Assembly: GCA_030248295.1 (NCBI GenBank)
Contig: JASANH010001100.1
Location: 351,970 to 415,969, forward strand
DNA: 64,000 nucleotides
Direction of reading: 5' to 3'
From: Mesodorylaimus sp. YZB2_4
Lineage: Eukaryota > Nematoda > Enoplea > Dorylaimida > Dorylaimidae
Under the pieces are notes generated by a model. The model did no database searches. It was not told where the DNA came from and saw nothing but the letters and a program-made list of their open reading frames with translations. Positions 24,700 to 36,500 of this stretch are shown here, one piece after another. Both the position numbers and the translations under genes were made by a program. Position 1 is the first letter of the stretch; the number at the start of each line of letters is the position of its first letter.

Positions 24700-24850
24700 T
24701 GTATCTGGTTGCCCCGACTGGCCGCCGCATACAGCGTATTAATTGCCTTCGTTGGCCCACCGACGAGGCTTAGACCCGTCGGGTTAATGTCTCAGGAGGA
24801 TTTTTGAGTCCATCTGCTTTCCGCGGTATCTCCTCCAATAGAGGGCTATT
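24700..24850 (+). repeat. Dispersed repeat C, 3' portion
   Basis: The block GACGAGGCTTAGACCCGTCG, then GTTAATGTCT, then TTTTTGAGTCCATCTGCTTTCC and a TCTCCTCCAATAG end parallels 34615-34760 and 28310-28430. Confidence 0.5.
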
Positions 24851-25771
24851 CCGCCTATTACAGTACACTGCTCACGGTCACATACAGTACACTGCAGCCA
24901 AGCAGATATGCGGTACAGTAAAATTGAACTAGGAGTACATACTGCACATGTTTATCAGTAGAGAATCTTATTTTCGTAGAGTTGAACTGCTGATAAGGAT
25001 CACGAAGACGATACGGAGTAAATTTGTTTGTTTCAACTCTGTGAAAATGAGACAGGCTAATGAAGAAAAATGACCCATTTTTGCCCAACCGCTCGCGAAA
25101 CTAATGAACCAAACTAATGAAAAATTGCCCCTAATGATCACGTTCTCTAATGGCAATACTGTATGTTGTGTGAACAATCGCCAGGAATACTGTGAGAAGT
25201 ATTTTTGAATTTGTTATGCTCGACACCGGGGCATTGCACTGTCTACGTGCCACTGGGCCTCCTTGTCAAACAGCGAAGCCTTTTGTAGCATCTTTTACGT
25301 AAACTCTTTCTATCTAATATCGACATGCTGATCAGCATCAGCGCTCTTACCTCTGATCGTGAGTCTAACGCGCAATGCCATTATCTTAATGAGCAGTGGT
25401 TCCAATTCCGCTCATGGCACGTAGAAAGGGTACTAGGAACCTGAATTTTACTATCTGTTTCCGTTGGCGTTGGAGCTGGCAGCCGCTTATATCGCCGTTC
25501 ACAATCTTCCCAAACCTTACGTCAAAAAGTATGTTGTCAGCTCTACAGCGCGCTATCCAAGTGCGCTTCCAGCTCTGGTTCGTGCTAAGGGAGATAATAA
25601 GGCGGGGGGGGGGTGTCGTAACCTTAGTGACTAGTAAGTATGATCTCCGACATGCCTGCATTAATTCATACTGCACATCGGCAGAACAGGACCTGACGCA
25701 TGTGCAATAACAGTCCAAGCGTACAATCTACAATATTTCGGAAGCAGTACAGGCTTATCAAACCAAGCTTT

Positions 25772-26899
25772 CTAAGCCCATAATGCACAAAAACTAGTTT
25801 TCTTGTCCACAGGGAGCGACCATTGCTTTTCTAAATTTCGAAAATACGTTTCTTGGTCCTTCAGAGCTGATCGTGAGCTTCTCCCTCTCGCTTGTTCACC
25901 GCCATATCCAGCTGGCGATACTTGAGCTTTATTGAATACCAAGAAAAGCAATTTTTCATAAACTTTTTTGAGGCCTTTTTTCAAATGAGGATTCTCGTAG
26001 AAGCTTAGCAACGGTTGTAGACAACAAAATGCTAATTTCCATATATAGGAAAAATGGACAAGGATGACTTTCGTGGCCAATTGAATTTCATAGCCTCTAA
26101 CAATCAAGACTAGGAATAACATGATTGGTATGTAGCAAACTGCCTCGAAGATCATTGACGGTGCGACGATACGATTCAGTTGAACATTCTGATCCATTTG
26201 AAAACGAGCTGATAAAGTCATTTTTGAACGATTCAAGAAAGCTGAATTCAGCTGGTGCTTATTATATAACCAAACGATCAAGCTGATAACCACGATGGCA
26301 GCTTCAGTCATCATTTGTGGCAAGAGAGTACTCGTGGCTGCTGATGTGGTGACTGACAGGGCATTCTCGCACACCGCGGTTACCTTAGTGTAGGATGTAT
26401 TGACCCAATTGGACAGTTGATTCGTGGTAACTATGATCCATGTGACCAGGATAAGCAACATGGCTAACCAGGGTACGGCCTTGTTATTATCATATTTCTT
26501 GTACCTGATGGTGCAGTAGACTCGTTCCAAACACAGGGCGAATGAAGCGTAGGAGAGGGCATTGTTGGGAAAAGCGACTGGGAATTCACCCAATTTACAA
26601 TCGTATAGTTTCATAGCCAGTGTACACTCATGGGCTGATCGCACAGTGATCAGCATGGACACGGATTTTGATAATAATCCAGCCGAGTAAGCGAATAAAA
26701 TCACGTTCATATGACCCAGTAATAATCGTAGATTGCTGTGAAATACGCGAGTGCGACAAAGAATAATGACCATCAAGGCATTGGGTATGAGTGCCAATAT
26801 GGATAATACGCATTCTATGGCTAGCATGGCTTGAAATCCATCCACGTTGGTGACGTTGGTTGTGGCAGGACACAGGGTGCTTTCGTTAGGCACCTTCAT
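25772..26899 (-). CDS. Seven-TM chemoreceptor-like GPCR (nematode Sra superfamily type), intronless, paralogue of the 11052 gene
   Basis: The frame is 375 codons with no intron, starting MKVPNESTLCP. It follows the 11052 receptor along its length: FHSNLRLLLGHMN, AYSAGLLSKS, YDCKLGEFPVAFPN, ERVYCTIRYKKYD, WLYNKHQL, SARFQMDQNVQLNR and EAVCYIPIMLFL all have close counterparts. This establishes paralogy by eye. The C-terminal tail is longer and Arg/Ser rich. As a nematode serpentine receptor type it is expected to act in chemosensation, probably in sensory neurons (family inference). The two copies are on opposite strands 13.6 kb apart with the channel gene and another GPCR between them, so they are not a simple tandem duplication. 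The lack of introns in both is unusual for the family. Confidence 0.85.
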   Translation of the reverse strand: MKVPNESTLCPATTNVTNVDGFQAMLAIECVLSILALIPNALMVIILCRTRVFHSNLRLLLGHMNVILFAYSAGLLSKSVSMLITVRSAHECTLAMKLYDCKLGEFPVAFPNNALSYASFALCLERVYCTIRYKKYDNNKAVPWLAMLLILVTWIIVTTNQLSNWVNTSYTKVTAVCENALSVTTSAATSTLLPQMMTEAAIVVISLIVWLYNKHQLNSAFLNRSKMTLSARFQMDQNVQLNRIVAPSMIFEAVCYIPIMLFLVLIVRGYEIQLATKVILVHFSYIWKLAFCCLQPLLSFYENPHLKKGLKKVYEKLLFLVFNKAQVSPAGYGGEQARGRSSRSALKDQETYFRNLEKQWSLPVDKKTSFCALWA

Positions 26900-27551
26900 C
26901 GTAGTGTCTGCACAACTGCACTGACCGTATCACTTCGATGGTCGAACACACGGAGGCAAAGGCTAAAAGAAACATGATACCGCGGACATGTAAGGGAATA
27001 GTTCAAATACGGAAAACGAATCGACTTTCACTAGTAATTGCTAGAATGTGTACACAGCTCGTGTCCAATAACTACGAGCTTTAACCAGCAACGTCGCGAA
27101 AAAGGAGCATTTTTGTCATATCAGATCTATCTTAACGAGCCTAGGCCTAGCGCATCGCTGATGCAAATCAGTCGGTATATAATAATTTTAAGCTAGGGTA
27201 TTGAAGAACGGGTAATCAGACTAGCGGAATCCCGAAGGATCGAGAAAAGGCGAGGACTAAAACCTGATGGATAACGCGAGCGAGGAGTGGGCGAGCTTGT
27301 ACGATGCATGTGGGCAGGCTGAGAATACAACACAGGTTGATGAGGGAATAGCATACGAGTAGAATGCGACTGTCATTTGATTAATAAAAGGACTGCACAC
27401 GTTAATACCAGCGCTGTCCCAAGAGATACTCGCACGGGTGACAATAATAATGGCTTCATAGGCATAAGATCAGCCCATATAGATTTTGCTCTTTCTTTCC
27501 TGTACTCATCCGATTAGCGAAGCCCTTTTCGCTGGTCGCAGCAGTCAAAGC

Positions 27552-27605
27552 GCCATACCACGATGTTATGACACATGCAATAGCTAAGAAAGGCAGGTAC
27601 AGGGC
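27552..27605 (+). repeat. Direct duplication, copy 1
   Basis: The 54-bp segment beginning GCCATACCACGATGTTATGA and ending GGCAGGTACAGGGC is repeated without visible change at 28104-28157, 552 bp downstream. Confidence 0.85.
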
Positions 27606-27864
27606 GGGGGAGGAAAAAAAAGGGAGACAAGGAGCAACACCCCCCTTTCCCCCCCCCTGATAAGCAAGGCAACATGGCAGCTTCTGCAGCTGTGGCTCCT
27701 CGTTCCTGGACTCTCGCTCTAGGCTTTTGTACATGCGTTTCCCAAAGGCAGGTCAGTTTTGAAGCACTGTTTGGCACCCGGGCTTTAAATTTGCAGTATT
27801 TTGGCTTCATTTCCATCAGATTGATAGTGCTCAGGTCACCCACAGCCTGCAGTGCAATGACAGA

Positions 27865-28430
27865 GATGTACAGATGTAATCAGCGCACCTAGGCGGTGAA
27901 AGATATGAGGCCCGAGTCTATGAGACAAAAACAAAGCAGACTGAAGAAAAACCGACGTCTGATGACTCCTCGCCAAAACAGTACGGATCTGCCGACAGCG
28001 CACGAGTACTCTACAGGAAGGATTTTAAAACGATCCATCTAGCATCACTGCGGCTGACACTGGGTTGATCCTGCATCTACCCCAAGAAATAGCGCATCGA
28101 TAAGCCATACCACGATGTTATGACACATGCAATAGCTAAGAAAGGCAGGTACAGGGCAGGTGTAGGTAATATAAAGGGAGTTTGACAAGGAGCTAACACC
28201 CTCATTTTATCCCACTCACTTGTGCCCAAACCCTGCGTAAAACTGCCATTTGAAGTATGGGTATGAGTGCCAGTTGCCGCATAAATGACACGGAGCAAAG
28301 TGGGTTCGTGGTTGCCTTGATGGCCGCTGATACTCTCCTCCAGGCGAGGCTGAAACACGTCGGGTTGATGTCTTTGGCTCCTACGACTACGAGACCTGGC
28401 TGCAAGGTTTTTAAAAAACCGTCCGCTAGA
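27865..28430 (+). repeat. Dispersed repeat C, diverged copy in two pieces
   Basis: 27865-27960 holds the head (TGTAATCAGCGCACCTAGGC and a degenerate CCGAGTCTATGAGAC block). 28310-28430 holds the tail (CTCCTCCAGGCGAGGCTGAA, GTTGATGTCTTTGGCTCCT, then TTTTTAAAAAACCGTCCGCT). The interruption contains duplication copy 2. Confidence 0.5.
28104..28157 (+). repeat. Direct duplication, copy 2
   Basis: Second copy of the 54-bp segment at 27552-27605, same orientation. The flanks differ apart from general similarity in the following 60 bp. Confidence 0.85.
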
Positions 28431-29991
28431 TTTTCTTTTCGAAATTCCCCCCTCATTTTCTTTGTCATCATTAGCTAAAGTGCGCATTAGTTATGAGGCC
28501 CACACACCAATATGGAGGCCTAATAGGGACGCACAAATTATAGCCCCTCATTTTCAGGTCCTCCTCAGTCAGACTCCCTTGAAATCCTAAGCCCCGGCAT
28601 AACGCGACAGTTTTATTGTAGCCTTTTTAAAGAGGCAAATTTGGGGGGGGGGGGGGCACAAGTTTTTTACATACCTATAGGCTCTGTCAGTTGAAACAGC
28701 GAACCAGCGACCATTTCATTCCCTGTCGCTAAAAAATTTTAGGCACTATTCAACCATGCGCCTTCACTGGATCACGCTCGTCTGTCAATCGATCCTCCCA
28801 AGGAACAAGCACAAATACCTATACTGCAGAAACGGAAACCTTCAAGGTGATGTTTCAAACATGTTGAAGACTTAGCTGCCTGCCCACCCGGGGTTTTTGG
28901 ATGATGAATAAGCTTTCTCAGTCATTCTCTCCAGCAATATACTGTAGACCCAGAAGTCTCAAATCGCTTACGTATCTGCGCACTATCACCAACGTAGGTA
29001 GACGGGGGGGGGAGAGAAATGGGAGGTCGCAAGCACAGACACACACACAGGCATACAGTACAGTAACTTATCCCTCATATGGGGCTAGTATAAGAGCACG
29101 AAACTGCAAGAGGAAACGGGAGCTCTATCCTCTCACTGACGCAATTCCAAAAACACGCAAATAAAGTGCATTGTCCTTTTCATAATCAATATTTCACTAT
29201 TCACTGGGCAGGTGAGACTGGTCCAAATGTACGTCAAGCACTATCCTCTTTCCTTTTGTGGATATTTTCCAACTAGCCTTTCTCTCACCCGCCCATTTGA
29301 TTAAAATAACAAAAATTCAAAACACTTTAAGAAAAATGAAAAACGATACCTCGACAGTAGACTGAAAAACAAAGTGGGTGTTTGCTCGCAATATCATCTC
29401 GTTCCTAAACCAATATTAAAACATCATTTCCAACACAAGAGACCATTTCCGTTTTTCAAATTCTTTAGCCGCACCAGGCTTTTTTCGCTTTTATACTTAC
29501 CAGAACACTGGCAAAAGCCAACACGGTGAGGTGGTGATGAGCGAGGGGCGGAATAGGAACAATTCCCTTCTCCTGATAGTGCCTTGCAAGGTAATTAGGA
29601 CATTCTGACGCTGATTAGCAGTGGGCGAAGACTAGTCCCATTATCAGCTTATCGCTTTGCACTTTGCCAGAACAGACTATTTCACCCGCCAGTTATTTGC
29701 AAGTTACTTTCAGGACGACACACCTGTTTTCAGATTGCATTAAGGGGCTGTGGCAAGCATGAGATGCGAGAACGGTGCGAAGGCGATAGGATTCGATCTT
29801 GACGAGAGATATCACGAGCAAGAAAATGTAATATGCAAAATGGAAAAGGACGCATGGGAGTCTAGTAGTTCGGAGAGAATATTGACATGCGATGGGTGCA
29901 AGGAATTGTTACAAAGCATAGGCAAAAAAAGGTTGCCAAATTACAAGGTCCGCAATGATGCTTTCCGAATTGACAGGAATGCCAGACTAGA

Positions 29992-32252
29992 CTAGGCATT
30001 CCCCTCGTATTCATCTGCACCCGCTTCTTCGTCATTGAGATAACTCCCCTCGTCTCCTGAACCTTCTCCGCCTTCATACGGCCCAACCATGCCATCATCG
30101 TCGTAGTTCATTTGCTCTTCATCCGCGTCCACCTCTCCTTCTCCAAGATCGCCATATTCATCAGATGGGGCTGATTTCTTTGGGGGTGGTTCAACAAACT
30201 CTTCCTCTTGCACCTGGACCTGTTGACCTTTCGATGCTCGCTTGGTCTTTGGCGGCTGCTGCTGGCGATAGGCTGAAAATAAGAATAGATGGTTGAAGGA
30301 AAGGTCGGAAAGGAAAAGAAAATAGTGGCGGCAATGGCGCTGTACTTTCATTTTCAGGAAACTAAAATACTTTCTTGGAGACAATGAGTGCCATAGGAGG
30401 GAGAACGTCAAGAAACAGGACATAGCGAGCAGCATCACTCAAGGTCACGATAGCAAGTGGGAGGACCAAAAAAGCTTCATCCTTGACAGGGCGCTCATGA
30501 TTCCGCTATTCTCTGCCTGCTTCTACCTTATTCGACGATTCGTAAGCCCTGGCCCTGGAAGCTTTGACTAATATAACAGACCCTTGTAGCGTTCGTTCGG
30601 GATCACTTTTTTTGGACCACGACCGGGATCAAGACTCGCGAAATCCAAACCAGGATCGTGATCTTTAAAGAGTGCTTTTTTTACTTTTTAGTCGCTGTAC
30701 ATAACTTACAACCCAAAGTAGCCTGCAAATATAGAGCCAAAAGCTGTATTTCCTTGGATAATTTTTAGCGCAGTATTTATCATTGCATTCAAAATTAAGC
30801 AAGCAAAAAAGAGGAGAATCAGTCCCAATTAGCAAGCAAATCCTTTCTTCCTCGTTATCAGTTCAGTCATCCGCCAAATTTTCTTCAGCCTCCCCTTTTG
30901 GAACAATCCGTTCGTCTCCCCTTCCCCTTTTGCACACATCTCCACAACATTCAATCCCGAATATTTTTATCGGGATCGGGATCAGGTTGAAAGGGGCGAT
31001 CCCGAAATAACGCTAGACCCCTGACAACCGAATTAGGCCTAGGCAATGCCTGCCGACTCAATTCCGCCTTCGCTTACTCCTAGATCTTTCATATTAGGGT
31101 GTGCGTGACAAAAAGGCCCGTCAACATTTATATCAATTCAATGAAAAGAGGAAAGTGATAAGTTCAAGGCTGATGTTTCTGAAAAATTAGGAAACCACCA
31201 ACAACATTTTTTGAGATTTTCGAGCCAGGGAGGGGATCAGTGGCGCTAACCTCCCATTGGATATATGACTAGAGGAGGAAAAAATGATCAAACTTACCTG
31301 CTAGTGCAGCTTTCAGCGGTTCGACAAAACTATCGAATTCCATGTCTTTCATTGCTTCAACGACATCCATGGCAGCTAGCGTCCTTCGTTTCGATTTCAA
31401 GGCATAATTATTTGCGCTAAAAATGATCAAGCACTGTACAGTTTCCCTTGTCGCCCTGAAGTTGCGAAATCTTGAAGCTACAAAAAACAGGCTGCTCAAA
31501 AGTTGCATCTATCCGTACAGCCAGCAGAATGCTTATTCGACCTATTTCAGGAGCAGCGTACATTTTAGGAGAAAAAAAACACAACAATTCAACTATCGAA
31601 CAAATTTCGTGTACGGCGCTCAAGCCCGCATCTCGATACTATTATCAGAATGTAGGCCATATTGCTAGCCTACTGACTGCAATGACACGAATTAAAATTT
31701 TCCATATTTCAAGAAAGGGTTGTATAACTACAGCAGCTGAGCATTGCGGCAGATATTTTATATGGGTAGGCCCCTTCTAGGTGACTGCCAAGATTGCACT
31801 TAGCGACAGTTTATTTCCTTGTCTAAGTTGATAAAAAATTATGCATTTTTGGAAATCAATATCTCACTTAATCCGAGTGACCTTTTCTGCGACACACAGT
31901 TCACTACATGCCCTTCGAAAAGTAAATTTTCAAACGTGTCTATCTGTTGCGGAGGAAAACGAGGATTTTTACGACCGTTGGCGTCGACGTACGGATGGAG
32001 TACCGTCAAACAAAACAAAAAAATTTACTCACGTTGCCGTCGCGTATAAAACGAAAACACTTGCCGCCCGCGCCATCGCAACTCGAGCTTCTTTCGATAC
32101 GTTCACACCAGCAGGTAACTAAAAAAATAAAACAGCTGCACATAATCGACTCATAACGTTAAAATTACTTATTAGAAACATCTTACGGCATCTTTGATGA
32201 TCCGAGTAACAACGGATAATGGTAAATTCAAATCTTCCGTTTTCTCGGCCAT
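29992..32252 (-). CDS. POLE3: DNA polymerase epsilon subunit 3 (histone-fold protein, CHRAC17-like)
   Basis: There are four exons: 32252-32187, 32118-32033, 31416-31298 and 30272-29992 (stop TAG), with phases 0, 2 and 1 all agreeing, giving 183 residues. It starts [19 protein letters not shown], continues [20 protein letters not shown] then FVLYATA, and has the histone-fold end [20 protein letters not shown] and [19 protein letters not shown]. These match the NF-YB-like histone fold of POLE3, followed by the typical Lys-rich then Asp/Glu-rich C-terminal tail. Family knowledge: POLE3 pairs with POLE4 as a non-catalytic part of DNA polymerase epsilon, binds H3-H4, and pairs with CHRAC15 in ISWI remodelling, in the nucleus. 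Intron 3 is about 1 kb. The gene lies 1.25 kb downstream of the anoctamin on the same strand. Confidence 0.95.
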
Positions 32253-33504
32253 TTGACAATGAAATAGAACTCAATTGAATGGTTTTTGTAAAAAAACACC
32301 TTGCTTTACGGTTTTGCTTGTCACAATTTGAGGAGGTGCGTAAAAAAACACAAAACTGACTCCCCAAACCCGATTCCCGCTACGAGCAGACAATTTTTGC
32401 GTGGTTGGCGGGAAAGTATCCAAAGAAACAGGTACTAATATTAAGCGGCAAGTTCAAACTTTGTGGGTAAGTGCTAGTTTTTTGGTTTCGTGCATAAGTG
32501 TCTAAAAAAATACAGAAAAACATATACAACCTAAAAACACCAGAACAAAAACAACATAAAGACTATTAATATCGGAGTCTTTTCTACTTGCACTGTGAAA
32601 AGAAAAGAAATATCTTGTCGCTGGTCACACATGACTGATGTTTGCTCGCACAAAAGAGTCGGCAGTCAAGCACAATGCGTTTCATCAACTCTATCAAGTA
32701 TTATTATTATTCTTAATTTATTTAAAAAACTATCAAGTATTTTATCAAGTTAAGACCAGACAATTATTCGTTGACTTTATCACGTACACTCACCCGATTG
32801 CCATATGTCTGCGCTACAGTGCTGTACATCGTTTGTGGCTGTACTTCACTTGAGGGAGCATAGTTTGTGGTACACTACTGGATGCAATACAATGTACGGT
32901 TAGTGTAATAATCAATCTGCCGCATAAGTCAGAGGCAGATAGACACAATTTGTCGGAGGATGATTCCTACTGAACAGAAGGAAACCTGTTGCATAAACCA
33001 ACTTTTACACATCCTGCGTAGTTCTGTTATTGCCACCCTGTCTAAGTGGCTGAAATCCTTTTTCACATACAGTACAGTATCTGCTATGTTAAGGCGTGCG
33101 AGCGAAAGCCGCGTCACAGTTACTGTATGCAGCGTCCTGCCTGTTGTTCCAGACACCACGTGTTTGTTCTCATTTTAGCAATCTTGACGAGCCTTTTTTT
33201 TTAGCTCTTTAGCAAGACAGAACTGATCATGTGCAACTGCCTTGCCTTGATTTTGATAGGGCATACAGTAAGTAACTACATATTTATTTGCTGAACCAAG
33301 TCTGTGTGTGATCTGCTGTAATTCAATCCAATGCAAACGCTGACTATTCTTTCGCAACTAATTGTTTATTCTCTCTCAAAATATAATATTACAAACCGAT
33401 CCTGCTTCAGGACACTTACAACTGAAAATTCAGTTCGAAAATACTGCCCTCGCGAAAACCGAGTATTCAAAAATATTGTACAGATAACGTTAGAACTCTC
33501 TATC
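32253..33504. other. Intergenic spacer between anoctamin 3' end and POLE3 start
   Basis: About 1.25 kb of A/T-rich sequence without a supported gene. It should include the anoctamin 3' UTR and the POLE3 promoter; no specific motif could be assigned. Confidence 0.5.
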
Positions 33505-36500
33505 TCAAACATTTGTCACCCCATATCCATTCGAGAATTTTGTTTTGGCTATTGGATCAGCACTAATTGGCGTTGATGGACTCGGCGAAGCTGGTGGAAT
33601 AAAAATAGTGGCCCTCCGAATTGTTTTTAACCATCGATTTTGAGAAAATTCTGCCACCGCGTTATCGTCATCTCGTTGTCGTTTTTTGGTCGTCCATTTC
33701 GTTCGAACCAAATATTCTCGCCTTTTTAATCTTGTCATAACATCACTTGGAACATCGCTTATGGCGAAATCGCATAAGAATAAAAGAATATAAAATAATA
33801 TTAAAAAAGTAGTGAATGTTGCTACGCGTAAGCAAAATATTTTCCACCACGTAGGGCTGTAGCCATAAGGCGGCCTATCGCGACGAAAATCCAAATAATA
33901 ACAATGCGTGTGAGTGTCGTTGAAGAGATGGGAATCGATAGTGTCATTGTGCAAAATATTCACTTGAGTTTGATGATGATCGTGATGAACACTGCGGATG
34001 AATCGGGCGTGAGAATCGAGTGAGTCGGCCATTGGATGCTCTTTGAGGTAGTCGTGCAATTCGGCCCAATCAGTCACTGCCATCTTGGACAGACTGAATG
34101 CCTTGTATCCCACGATGGTCATATTGTATGTGGACACAGCGTACTTGTAGTACAGACGAGGAACAATTTCGCTTGTGAATGCGATCAAGGCTGCGTTGCA
34201 GATGACAGCCACTTTTAGAATGATTTCCATGAATCTGAAACATAAAAAAATGACATGAGAAACTGCGGATTTCAGGTGCTCTTTGCGTCATGAGATCATC
34301 ATGAGTGATTGCAGACGGATAAAGATTAGTGTGATTTCTTGGATTGTCATTGGCGTGCTCGATCTGTGGGGAAGGTTGTATGTGTAACCAGCGCACTCAG
34401 GCGGCGTGAGATGTGAGAGACCGAAGTCTCTGGGAAAAAAGAACTCCGACTGGAGGAAGGCAAATGTCGCGACTATATTTGCCGTTGAAACATTAACGGA
34501 AGTGGTTGGCGCCTCCCAGCCAGGGGAGAGTATTGATGTCCCGACCGCCAGTAATGCTGGTTACAGTACATAGGCTTGGCCTTATACGGTAATGGGGCAG
34601 TGTAGGATTGCCATAGTTGGCCGGCCAATATCCCCTCTCCAGGCGAGGCAGAAACCCCTCGAGTTGATGTCTGTGGCTCCTCCGCCTATGAGGCGTGCCA
34701 AGAGGGTTTTTGAGACCATTCGCTCCCCATGGTCTCTCCTGATGTACGACCGTTAACTCTGCTGCAGAATCAACAGCCATGCCATTTGTAGGTATACAGC
34801 CATTATTTGAGGCTGCCGCCAAAATATACAGTGCGGAACTTTAAGGGGGGGGCGGGCAAAAAAGTAATTCTCCAACTGTCTCATCTAGACTTACTTATTC
34901 CATATTTGTAGTCCAGGTACTCTCATCGGCGTGGGTCTTCGATGCGAAGCCAAGAAATTAATGCCATCCACTCTTATTTCCGCGACATTATTTAATAAGC
35001 AGACGAGCGGAATGAGAGGAAATGCTGGTACGAAAAAGGCCACGAAAGAGAACTGAATCATCATTTCCATATATTCTTCAGCAACACCATCCAATTTTAA
35101 TTCATTAAGATGATAGTCTTTCAACCACTGCGGCCATATTTGACTTTCCTCGTTGCCTTTCTCATTCAATGTCCACCAATTATAGAACTTTCTGAATGCA
35201 GATTTGGTGAAAGTCTTAAGAGCAGGATATGCGATCTCAGCGATGTTTCCGATGACCAAACGAGCCAGGAGTAAAACAGCCACCAATTCCACAACCTCTG
35301 ACATGCATCTAAAAAGTCAGAGGAGTCATCTTTAATTCTCAACAAAAAGTACTCCCCAGCCTCCGTAATTTAATGCTCACCCATCAGAAATTATGAGAAA
35401 AACAAAACATTTTGTCATGAGTGGGATCGAACCCGAGCTTTTTCAATTACTTGTCTATCAACACGATGCGCATATACTAATCCCGCTCAAAGTGCATGGT
35501 TTTGGGTGAATCATGATTGCTCAATGAACCTCTTCCGGTAGCCTTACCCATTCGGTTCGCAAATTTCACTATGGAAAGTCAAGTCTTTTGGTGTGACACC
35601 TTTGCCACGGAACCATGCCGCGTATGCGATTGGTAACAAGTCGACGAGCTCCTCGAAAATGAATAGCTTCCATAGAAGACTAGAAAGAAATTGCTCAGTC
35701 GTCTTGGGACATTCCAGTTCTGTAAGACGTTCGGCGATATTGTCGTAGATCCATTCGAAAATTGCAACCATGCAGAAGATTAGGCCATGCACTGTCCAAC
35801 GTGACCATTCCACATTGCTACTGGAGAAAGGTTCGCCGAGCTTCCTGCGAAAGAATTTGAGACATTTTGTCGATCAGAGCGGAGGGTGATAAAGAGGACC
35901 ATCCAACGTCACTTTTTCACACATCTGTCGTGAGAGCCATAAAAAGGTTTGTCCCTGCCACCTCTATCCCCCTCTGTTTTCACAGCTTGTTGCGAAATGC
36001 TACAGCGGCTTGTATTCATAATATTGCAGGCTGTATGTGTTGAGACACCAGATGCCTTCAGCTTTCTTCGACTCTCAAAATTTGAATTTAGCGCCTTACG
36101 ATTAGGCTACTTATGGCAACGGGAACACAATGGCAGGAGCAACGTCAAATGTTGCAGCGCAAAAATAGAGGCGTGCGCCGTTCCCGCAAATGCGGGAGTG
36201 TCCATGGGACCCGCGGGAGTTTTGCGGGATGGGAGTCATTATTCGTGCGGCGGGCGGTAGTGGGCGGGAAGGGGCAGACTCCAAAAATAGAGGGCGGCAG
36301 CGGTAGTGAAGCAACAAGGGTGCGGGAGCGTTGTGGGTCCCGCCAAAAAAGTTCAACTCCCGCCACATTTGTGCTATTGTCTGCTGTGCTATTTGACAGC
36401 CAGCAAGCTGCAGTCTCAAATAAATCCGAATAATGTTGATGATCTTTTATTTTTCAGAAGTTTCCGATTTATTGCGAAATGTCTTGATTTTGTGACAGGT

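Larger units (their letters stand above)
23311..25771. other. Intergenic, 2.5 kb between two convergent GPCR genes
   Basis: It contains a SINE-A copy (23543-23785) and a repeat C tail (24700-24850). A small reading frame at 24442-24654 (+, Cys-containing, 70 codons) has no supporting features and is not called. A run of eleven G lies near 25605. Confidence 0.5.
26900..29991. other. Intergenic, repeat-rich 3.1 kb
   Basis: There is no recognised gene. It contains a 54-bp direct duplication (27552-27605 and 28104-28157), repeat C pieces, several G/C homopolymers and a G-run at 28643. A plus-strand 81-codon frame at 29750-29995 has no known motif and overlaps the stop of POLE3 on the other strand; it is left uncalled. 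Confidence 0.5.

Noticed and set aside
29750-29995. 81-codon plus-strand frame at the 3' end of POLE3
   Set aside because: It overlaps the POLE3 stop, has no family match and no clear splice context.
36111-36433. Overlapping frames of about 100 codons on both strands
   Set aside because: They are produced by the G-rich repeat tract within an anoctamin intron. Simultaneous openness in several frames reflects composition, not coding.
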